Source: CAYTSA01 sp964440345 (GTDB taxonomy: Bacteria; Desulfobacterota; Desulfovibrionia; Desulfovibrionales; Desulfovibrionaceae). Taken from it: a stretch of DNA of 6,202 nucleotides. Below, piece after piece: positions 1-4,698 of this stretch. Position 1 is the stretch's first letter, and every line of letters starts with the position of its first letter. The position numbers and the translations under genes are program-made. The stretch covers positions 1-6,202 of the forward strand of contig CAYTSA010000135.1 in NCBI GenBank assembly GCA_964440345.1, in the 5' to 3' direction. The notes below the pieces were generated by a model. The model saw only the letters and a program-made list of their open reading frames with translations, was not told the DNA's origin and did not search any database.

Positions 1-494
1 CCATGTATCTGAAGTCCGACCGCGGCTACGAGCCCTTTGACGGCCCTGCCGCCTCCAAAATCAGCGAAGAAGCCGCCCAATACTCTGAGCCGGACAGCAA
101 GAGCGCCATCGTCACCGTGTACTCCATGACCGGCCAGGGACCTGAACAGAGCGAATGGTCGCCCAAGTCTGTGGGCAAACTGTCCGTGCCCCAGTCCTAC
201 GCCCGGCCCTCCGTCATGGTTGTCCGCGTCAGCGCCTCCAGCATGGAGCCGTTCATCAAGCGCAACGCCTTCATAGGCATCGACACCGATCAGAAAAATA
301 TCGTCTCCGGCGAGCTCTATGGCGTCTTCGTTCCCTACGAAGGTCTGGCCCTCAAGCGTGTTTTTCTGGACGCAGAGAACAACCGGTTCATCTTGCGGTC
401 GGAAAACAAAGAGCATCCGGAACAGTTCATGCCGGTGGAAAACCGCAGCGACCGCATCATCGGCCGCGCGGTGTGGGTGCTGCAGCAGCTGTAG
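1..494 (+). CDS. S24-family (LexA/CI-like) transcriptional regulator, 3' part only
   Basis: C-terminal part of a repressor with a LexA/CI-type serine peptidase fold. The reading frame is open from the left edge. The first in-frame ATG is at 3, but residues from there look like an interdomain linker (acidic, Ser/Pro-rich), not a helix-turn-helix, so the true start and the DNA-binding domain probably lie upstream of the window. Numbering from that Met, the S24 signature S-S-M-E-P places the nucleophile at Ser80, and the L-A-L-K-R-V motif gives the general base Lys118. The 38-residue spacing fits the LexA/UmuD family. The C-terminus (I-I-G-R-A-V-W) is the usual last strand. No Ala-Gly or Cys-Gly cleavage pair is visible about 35 residues before the serine; that region reads S-M-T-G-Q-G-P. 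Such proteins are phage repressors or host stress regulators; the target cannot be told here. It is separated from the frd operon by a terminator, so co-transcription is unlikely. Family assignment is firm, role unknown. Confidence 0.85.
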   Translation, partial: MYLKSDRGYEPFDGPAASKISEEAAQYSEPDSKSAIVTVYSMTGQGPEQSEWSPKSVGKLSVPQSYARPSVMVVRVSASSMEPFIKRNAFIGIDTDQKNIVSGELYGVFVPYEGLALKRVFLDAENNRFILRSENKEHPEQFMPVENRSDRIIGRAVWVLQQL

Positions 495-540
495 AGCCAG
501 CAACTGACGCAGCCTTGACTGCGTGACATTACCGCTTACA

Positions 541-587
541 CACACGAAAGCACGCCGCAACAACGGCGGCGTGCTTTCGTGTGCTTT
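541..587 (+). terminator. Intrinsic terminator after the S24 regulator gene
   Basis: A perfect 18-bp inverted repeat (541-558 pairing with 566-583) encloses a 7-nt loop (AACAACG). It begins 46 bp after the stop codon and is followed by only a short T run (CTTT). The stem itself contains an AAAG/CTTT block, so a shorter GC-rich stem (551-558 with 566-573) followed by CTTTCGT could also act as the terminator. The near-perfect symmetry means it could work from either side, but no minus-strand gene converges on it. It insulates the regulator from the frd operon. Confidence 0.8.
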
Positions 588-674
588 CCCGCCTTCTATC
601 CCCTGTGCCGGTGCGTCCGATTATCTCCAGCAAATAATGGACAACCCTCACAGTTTGCGCTACTTTTTCAGCTC

Positions 675-688
675 ACGCCTTTAGGCGT
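675..688. promoter_or_regulatory. Small palindrome in the frdC leader, possible operator
   Basis: ACGCCT-TT-AGGCGT is a 14-bp sequence with perfect 6-bp arms, 69 bp upstream of the frdC start. It lies in the only non-coding stretch where the frd promoter can be. It does not match FNR (TTGAT-N4-ATCAA) or CRP sites. It could be a repressor operator or a short RNA hairpin. I could not find a convincing -35/-10 pair or a sigma-54 promoter nearby, so the call rests on symmetry and position only. Confidence 0.3.
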
Positions 689-744
689 TCCCGCCGTCTC
701 AGGCGCCGTCGGCTCAGGTTATTCGTTTTCAGCGTCACCTCTTA

Positions 745-750
745 AGGGAG
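745..750 (+). promoter_or_regulatory. Ribosome binding site of frdC
   Basis: AGGGAG, 6 nt before the ATG at 757. It fixes the start of frdC; no other in-frame start upstream has a comparable site. Confidence 0.8.
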
Positions 751-756
751 AAATCC

Positions 757-1419
757 ATGTCCTCGTACGTCGATACGCACATGCACGTGCCTGCCCGCAG
801 CAAGGCTGCAGCCTATTTCGACTGGCTGCAGATGCTCTCCGGGGCCGTGCTCATCCTCTTCATGTGGTCGCACATGATCCTTGTCTCCAGCGTCATCATC
901 AGTCCTGGCGTGATGAACGGCATAGCCTGGTTCTTCGAGGCCACTTACATGGCTCAGATCGGCGGACCGGTCATCGGCCTCATATTTCTTTTTCACTTCT
1001 TCCTGGCCGCGCGCAAGGTCCCCTTCCGGGCTGACCAGCAGAAGACCATCTGGTCCCACGCCCGCATGATGCGCCACACCGACACCTGGCTCTGGCTGGT
1101 CCAGGCCGGCACGGCCATGATCATCCTTATAATGGGCGCCGCGCACATGTGGGTAGTCCTGAACGACCTGCCAATCACCGCGGCCAAATCCGCCGCCCGG
1201 GTGCAGAACTGGCAGTGGGCGCTCTTCTACCTCATTCTGCTGCCCATGGTGGAGCTGCACGTCTCCATCGGCTTTTACCGCATCGGCGTGAAATGGGGCT
1301 TCATCAAGCGCGAAAACCGGGCCAAGGGCAAAAAGATCGAGCGCATCCTGCTCTTCGTCTTCCTGGCCATCGGCATTGTCACGCTGCTGCGCTTCCTCAC
1401 TCTGACTCCAGCATTCTAA
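757..1419 (+). CDS. frdC: Fumarate reductase diheme cytochrome b subunit (FrdC)
   Basis: Membrane anchor of menaquinol:fumarate reductase (or succinate:quinone reductase). It carries two b hemes and the quinone site and passes electrons between menaquinol and the FrdB iron-sulfur chain. The 220-residue protein has five hydrophobic helices (roughly residues 24-47, 68-88, 110-135, 153-178, 196-216), the layout of the Wolinella succinogenes type. The four expected axial heme histidines are His39 (F-M-W-S-H-M), His80 (F-L-F-H-F-F-L-A-A-R-K), His130 (M-G-A-A-H-M) and His168 (V-E-L-H-V-S-I-G). Glu61 lies 22 residues after the first heme His, as does Wolinella Glu66, needed for menaquinol oxidation. 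Glu166, two residues before the fourth His, matches Wolinella Glu180 of the proposed transmembrane proton path. It is shorter than the Wolinella protein (about 256 aa), mainly at the C-terminus. First gene of frdCAB; frdA follows after 12 bp. The reaction direction in vivo cannot be read from sequence. Confidence 0.95.
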   Translation: MSSYVDTHMHVPARSKAAAYFDWLQMLSGAVLILFMWSHMILVSSVIISPGVMNGIAWFFEATYMAQIGGPVIGLIFLFHFFLAARKVPFRADQQKTIWSHARMMRHTDTWLWLVQAGTAMIILIMGAAHMWVVLNDLPITAAKSAARVQNWQWALFYLILLPMVELHVSIGFYRIGVKWGFIKRENRAKGKKIERILLFVFLAIGIVTLLRFLTLTPAF

Positions 1420-1422
1420 GGA
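1418..1422 (+). promoter_or_regulatory. Ribosome binding site of frdA, overlapping the frdC stop
   Basis: AAGGA begins within the TAA stop of frdC and lies 9 nt before the ATG at 1432. This supports that start and tight translational linkage of frdC and frdA. Confidence 0.7.
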
Positions 1423-1431
1423 TATAGCGAT

Positions 1432-3267
1432 ATGCAAACTTACTACACCGACGTTTTGTGCATAGGCGCAGGCCTGGCCGGCGAGCGCGTGGCCGTGGAA
1501 GCCGCCGGCGCCGGCTTTAGCGTTATCTGCCTGAGCCTGGTGCCCGCCCGGCGGTCCCACTCCGTGTGCGCCCAAGGCGGCATGCAGGCGGCCCTGGGCA
1601 ACTGCGCCATGGGCGAGGGCGACTGTCCGGACGTACACTTCGAGGACACGGTCAAAGGCTCAGACTGGGGCTGCGACCAGGAAGTGGCCCGCATGTTCGC
1701 GGACACCGCGCCCATAGAAATGCGCCGCCTGGCGCACTGGGGGGTGCCGTGGAACCGCGTGGAGCCAGGCGTAAAGACCTACTACAAGGGCGGCAAGCCC
1801 TTTGAAGCCGAGGAAAAGGAAGAAAACCGCGGCCTCATCCACGCCCGGGCCTTTGGCGGCACGGCCAAGTGGCGGACCTGCTACGCCTCAGACGGCGCAG
1901 GACACGCCGTGCTCTACACCATGGACAACCGGGCCGCCCAGCTGGGCGTCACAGTGCACGACCGGGTGGAGGCCATCTCCCTTATCCACGACGCAGAGAC
2001 CTGCATGGGCTGCGTAGCCCGCTCCCTGCGCACCGGCGAGCTGCTTGTCTATCTTTCCAAATCCACTCTTATTGCCGCAGGCGGCTTTGGCCGCATCTAC
2101 CGCGCCTCCACCAACTCCGTCATCAACGACGGCGGCGCCCACGCCTGCGTGCTGGACACCGGCGCCGTGCCCTTGGGCAACATGGAGGCCGTGCAGTTCC
2201 ACCCAACCGGCATCGTGCCCACGGACATTCTGGTCACCGAAGGTTGCCGCGGCGACGGAGGCACCCTGCTGGACGTTGACGAATACCGCTTCATGCCAGA
2301 CTACGAGCCGGAAAAGGCCGAGCTCGCCTCCCGCGACGTGGTCTCCCGGCGCATGACTGAGCACATGAACAAGGGCAAAGGCGTACCCTCGCCCTACGGC
2401 GACCACCTGTGGCTGGACATCCGCCACCTGGGCGAGCAGCACATCCGCGTCAAGCTGCGCGAGGTGGACGAAATCTGCCACCACTTCCTGGGCATAGACC
2501 CGCTGCATTCACTCATTCCCGTGCGGCCCACCCAGCACTACTCCATGGGCGGCGTACGCACCAATAAGGACGGACACGCCTACGGGCTGAAAGGCCTCTT
2601 CTCCGCAGGCGAAGCCGCCTGCTGGGACATGCACGGCTTCAACCGGCTGGGCGGCAACTCCCTGTCCGAAACCGTGGTGGCCGGCGGCATAGTAGGCGCC
2701 AAGATTGTGGAGTTCCTGCAAGGCTACGAAACAGCCATCAACACGGCCATAGTGCGCGACGCCGCCGCCAAGTGCGAACAGCGCATCAGCGACCTGGCCA
2801 CCCGGGCCAAGGGAGGCGAAAACGTCTATGCTGTGCGCGACGCCATGTTCGACATCATGGAATGGGCCGCGGGCATTTACCGCAACGGCGAAGACCTGGA
2901 GCGCGGCGTGGCAGAGCTGCAAGCCGTGCACGAACGGGCGCAGAAAATAGGCCTCAAGTCCAACGGCCTGGGCGCCAACCCGGAGCTGGCCCTGGCTTTG
3001 AAACTGCCCGGCATGGTCCGTCTGGCCCTGTGCGTCACCTACGGCGCCCTGCGCCGCACCGAGAGCCGCGGCTCCCACACCCGCAGCGACCACCCGGAAC
3101 GCAACGACCGCGACTGGCTGGTCAGGACCCTGGCCTACTGGAAGGAAGGCGCTGACCTGCCCCGCCTGGAGTACGAAACAGCCTCGCCCACTATGGAGAT
3201 TCCTCCGGGCGACCGAGGCTACGGCGGCGGCAAGATCATCAGCGCAGACACCCCAAAAGCATCATAA
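1432..3267 (+). CDS. frdA: Fumarate reductase / succinate dehydrogenase flavoprotein subunit (FrdA)
   Basis: Catalytic subunit that interconverts fumarate and succinate at a covalently bound FAD; a peripheral subunit attached through FrdB to the FrdC anchor. The 611-residue protein begins with a dinucleotide fold (G-A-G-L-A-G, residues 12-17). The FAD-linking histidine is His43 in R-R-S-H-S-V-C-A-Q-G-G, the same number as in Wolinella. Active-site residues are present: His257 in Q-F-H-P-T-G, Arg301 in A-S-R-D-V-V-S-R-R, His369 in Q-H-Y-S-M-G-G and Arg405 in N-R-L-G-G-N-S. The capping domain lies between about residues 250 and 370, and the C-terminal helical domain (R-T-E-S-R-G-S-H near the end) is intact. 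Against the Wolinella protein as I remember it (about 656 aa), it lacks a C-terminal extension of about 45 residues. Cys46 replaces the usual Ala in the flavin motif. Overall similarity is clearly to epsilon/delta-proteobacterial reductases rather than E. coli FrdA. The middle gene of the operon, 12 bp before frdB. Confidence 0.96.
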   Translation: MQTYYTDVLCIGAGLAGERVAVEAAGAGFSVICLSLVPARRSHSVCAQGGMQAALGNCAMGEGDCPDVHFEDTVKGSDWGCDQEVARMFADTAPIEMRRLAHWGVPWNRVEPGVKTYYKGGKPFEAEEKEENRGLIHARAFGGTAKWRTCYASDGAGHAVLYTMDNRAAQLGVTVHDRVEAISLIHDAETCMGCVARSLRTGELLVYLSKSTLIAAGGFGRIYRASTNSVINDGGAHACVLDTGAVPLGNMEAVQFHPTGIVPTDILVTEGCRGDGGTLLDVDEYRFMPDYEPEKAELASRDVVSRRMTEHMNKGKGVPSPYGDHLWLDIRHLGEQHIRVKLREVDEICHHFLGIDPLHSLIPVRPTQHYSMGGVRTNKDGHAYGLKGLFSAGEAACWDMHGFNRLGGNSLSETVVAGGIVGAKIVEFLQGYETAINTAIVRDAAAKCEQRISDLATRAKGGENVYAVRDAMFDIMEWAAGIYRNGEDLERGVAELQAVHERAQKIGLKSNGLGANPELALALKLPGMVRLALCVTYGALRRTESRGSHTRSDHPERNDRDWLVRTLAYWKEGADLPRLEYETASPTMEIPPGDRGYGGGKIISADTPKAS

Positions 3268-3272
3268 GAGGA
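3268..3272 (+). promoter_or_regulatory. Ribosome binding site of frdB
   Basis: GAGGA directly after the frdA stop codon and 7 nt before the ATG at 3280. It confirms the frdB start and the operon structure. Confidence 0.7.
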
Positions 3273-3279
3273 TTATACA

Positions 3280-4008
3280 ATGGCCAGAACACTGACCTTT
3301 TCCATATTCCGTTACAACCCGCAGGACCCCAACTCCGTGCCGCACATGGACACTTACGTGCTGCCCGAGGTGGAGTCCATGACCCTGTTCATCGCGCTCA
3401 ACCAGTTGCGCGAAGAGCAGGACCCCTCGCTCATGTTTGACTTCTGCTGCCGGGCAGGAGTCTGCGGCTCCTGCGCCATGGTCATCAACGGCCGGCCCGG
3501 GCTGGCCTGCCACACCAAAACCAAGGACCTGCCCGCCAAGATCACCCTGATGCCCCTGCCCTTCTTCAAGCTGGTGGGCGACCTGTCCGTGGACACGGGC
3601 ACGTGGTTTCGCGACATGTACCAGCGCGTGGAATCCTGGATTCACACCCAGAAGGAGTTCGACCCCAACGCCGAAGAAGAGCGCATGGAAAACGCCATAG
3701 CCAACGAAATATATGAGCTGGACCGCTGCATCGAGTGCGGCTGCTGCATCGCAGCCTGCGGCACGGCCCGCATGCGCGACGACTTCCTGGGCGCGGCAGC
3801 GCTCAACAGAGTGGGCCGCTTCCGGGTGGACCCGCGAGACAACCGCACAGACGCAGACTTCTTCGAGCTGATCGGCGACGACACTGGCATATTCGGCTGC
3901 ATGGGTTTGCTGGGCTGCGAAGACGTGTGCCCTAAGCAACTGCCCCTGCAGGACCAGCTGGGCTTTTTGCGGCGCAAGATGGCTCTGCATGTGCTGCCTG
4001 GCAAGTAA
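3280..4008 (+). CDS. frdB: Fumarate reductase iron-sulfur subunit (FrdB)
   Basis: Electron-transfer subunit with three clusters linking the b hemes of FrdC to the FAD of FrdA. The 242-residue protein has a plant-type ferredoxin domain whose [2Fe-2S] ligands are Cys57, Cys62, Cys65 and Cys77 (C-R-A-G-V-C-G-S-C, then G-L-A-C). The C-terminal domain has C-I-E-C-G-C-C-I-A-A-C (Cys150, 153, 156, 160), then Cys207, Cys213 and Cys217. By family rules the [4Fe-4S] cluster uses Cys150, 153, 156 and 217, and the [3Fe-4S] cluster uses Cys160, 207 and 213. Spacing and sequence are very close to Wolinella FrdB, which supports the menaquinone-linked diheme class. The last gene of frdCAB. The stop codon is followed almost at once by repetitive DNA. 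No classical terminator is present, although the long palindrome at 4019-4143 may serve as one. Confidence 0.96.
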   Translation: MARTLTFSIFRYNPQDPNSVPHMDTYVLPEVESMTLFIALNQLREEQDPSLMFDFCCRAGVCGSCAMVINGRPGLACHTKTKDLPAKITLMPLPFFKLVGDLSVDTGTWFRDMYQRVESWIHTQKEFDPNAEEERMENAIANEIYELDRCIECGCCIAACGTARMRDDFLGAAALNRVGRFRVDPRDNRTDADFFELIGDDTGIFGCMGLLGCEDVCPKQLPLQDQLGFLRRKMALHVLPGK

Positions 4009-4019
4009 GCAACGCGAAG
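4008..4019 (+). repeat. 12-bp word shared with the downstream repeat array
   Basis: AGCAACGCGAAG starts on the last base of the frdB stop codon. It recurs exactly at 4321-4332 and 4555-4566 inside the long direct repeats. It is either a fragment of the same repeat family left at the edge of frdB, with the palindromic element inserted next to it, or chance similarity among GCGAAG-rich words. Confidence 0.5.
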
Positions 4020-4143
4020 CAGGCTGTTGAAAAATCCACGATGGCTGCGTTGCTTCAAAAAGCTCAAAATCTCGCGTATTGGATATACGCGTCGATCTTG
4101 AACTTTTTTTGCGCCTTGCCCTCGTGTTTTTTGAACAGCCTGC
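4019..4143. repeat. Long imperfect palindrome, MITE/REP-like dispersed element
   Basis: The outer arms GCAGGCTGTT (4019-4028) and AACAGCCTGC (4134-4143) are perfect. Inward the arms stay alignable over about 60 bp each: runs of A against runs of T, then AGCTCAAAATC against GATCTTGAAC. They close with a perfect apical stem CGCGTAT/ATACGCG (4073-4079, 4085-4091) around a TGGAT loop. The whole can fold as one long hairpin. Ends of the type AGGCTGTTGAAAAA are familiar to me from dispersed hairpin elements in delta-proteobacterial and related genomes, but I cannot confirm a family here. It encodes no transposase. GAA lies immediately outside both ends (4016-4018, 4144-4146), too short to prove a target duplication. 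Placed 10 bp after frdB, its transcript would be a stable hairpin with T-rich segments, so it may end or stabilise the frd mRNA. Confidence 0.75.
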
Positions 4144-4149
4144 GAAATC

Positions 4150-4167
4150 GGATTTCTCAACAGACTG
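4150..4167 (-). repeat. Extra inverted copy of the element end
   Basis: The reverse complement of these 18 bases matches 4020-4037 at 16 of 18 positions (CAG-G/T-CTGTTGA-A/G-AAATCC). The palindromic element therefore has a second, outer end copy on its right side only. The adjoining AACAG-A-CTGTT (4159-4169) is itself a short palindrome. It is either the true right end of a larger 4019-4169 element or a remnant of a second copy. Confidence 0.6.
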
Positions 4168-4180
4168 TTAGACGTTGCGA

Positions 4181-4362
4181 CAGCGAAGGGGGCAGGCGGC
4201 ATATGGCAGTTTCACACTTCCCCGTGCGCAGCACATGCGGCGCTTGGCGTGCGGTCGAAGCGAAGCGAGAGGACTAGACGACTGACTTTGTACATGGATA
4301 GTTCACCGCAGATGAACGTGAGCAACGCGAAGGCGAAGCCGGTCGCGAGCGCAGCGAAGCGA
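4181..4362. repeat. Long direct repeat, copy 1 (182 bp)
   Basis: Identical over 182 bp to 4415-4596, as read base by base; the flanking bases differ on both sides. It is rich in short words such as GCGAAG, CAGCGAAG and GAAGCGAGAGG. It contains a non-GC-rich core (ACTGACTTTGTACATGGA) and a short inverted repeat, GTTCA/TGAAC (4301-4305, 4313-4317). No gene is credible in it. The frame running through both copies begins at a GTG without a ribosome binding site and stays open only because the 234-bp period is divisible by three. Confidence 0.9.
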
Positions 4363-4399
4363 CAGCGTTGCGACAGCGTTGCGACAGCGTTGCGACAGC
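4361..4399 (+). repeat. 11-bp tandem repeat (GACAGCGTTGC), about 3.5 copies
   Basis: Three exact units of GACAGCGTTGC (4361-4371, 4372-4382, 4383-4393) and a partial fourth ending in GACAGC. It sits between the two long repeat copies. One unit-like piece (CGTTGCGACAGC, 4173-4184, same as 4388-4399) precedes copy 1, so this tract belongs to the repeated unit and probably expanded by slippage in the second spacer. Confidence 0.85.
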
Positions 4400-4414
4400 C
4401 TGATCCCCGCAGCG

Positions 4415-4596
4415 CAGCGAAGGGGGCAGGCGGCATATGGCAGTTTCACACTTCCCCGTGCGCAGCACATGCGGCGCTTGGCGTGCGGTCGAAGCGAAGC
4501 GAGAGGACTAGACGACTGACTTTGTACATGGATAGTTCACCGCAGATGAACGTGAGCAACGCGAAGGCGAAGCCGGTCGCGAGCGCAGCGAAGCGA
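4415..4596. repeat. Long direct repeat, copy 2 (182 bp)
   Basis: Exact second copy of 4181-4362, offset by 234 bp. The absence of any difference over 182 non-coding bases points to a recent duplication or ongoing homogenisation. It is separated from copy 1 by 52 bp that hold the 11-bp tandem repeat and a CCCCGCAGCG segment. Confidence 0.9.
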
Positions 4597-4640
4597 GAGG
4601 ACTAGACGACTGACTTTGTACATGAATAGTTCACCGCAGA
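4589..4640. repeat. Truncated third repeat copy (52 bp)
   Basis: Matches 4261-4312 and 4495-4546 at 51 of 52 positions; the one change is G to A at 4625. It starts with CGAAGCGA, which is also the end of copy 2, so the two copies share these eight bases. The structure is what a 140-bp deletion between two CGAAGCGA words would leave. It ends 58 bp before the fumA start, so it may border or form part of the fumA promoter region. I see no convincing promoter in 4641-4688. Confidence 0.85.
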
Positions 4641-4688
4641 CTGGCGCAGACAACCACTTGCGGCTAATCTGTTTGCAACCATTGTATT

Positions 4689-4692
4689 GGAG
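4689..4692 (+). promoter_or_regulatory. Ribosome binding site of fumA
   Basis: GGAG, 6 nt before the ATG at 4699. A TTG at 4687 is in frame but overlaps this site and has none of its own, so the ATG is the better start. Confidence 0.7.
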
Positions 4693-4698
4693 AACAGC

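Noticed and set aside
634..660. Possible sigma-54 promoter (TGGAC ... TTTGC) upstream of frdC
   Set aside because: The spacing between the GG and GC elements is 16 rather than 10 bases.
742..1638. Long open frames on the minus strand opposite frdC, frdA, frdB and fumAB
   Set aside because: They are antisense shadows caused by high GC at third codon positions, with low-complexity His/Gly/Ala-rich translations and no start signals. The + strand genes are certain.
4041..4277. 78-residue open frame over the palindromic element
   Set aside because: It reads through a hairpin element into the repeat array and has no ribosome binding site. Frames like this are common in such elements.
4405..4426. 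CCCC ... GGGG hairpin as a terminator in the array
   Set aside because: The stem is only four base pairs with a long loop and no T tract follows.
4249..4605. 118-residue open frame with a 37-residue repeated segment across the array
   Set aside because: It begins at GTG without a ribosome binding site. The amino-acid repeat follows directly from the 234-bp DNA repeat being a multiple of three, and composition is Arg/Lys/Ala-rich as expected from GCGAAG words. Not a credible gene.
4181..4640. CRISPR array
   Set aside because: The repeats are 182 bp and 52 bp with non-unique, repeat-derived spacers, and there are no cas genes. The size and structure do not fit.
4656..4687. Possible promoter TTGCGG and TTGTAT before fumA
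   Set aside because: Both boxes match poorly (about three of six each), and the start site would fall at or inside the ribosome binding site.
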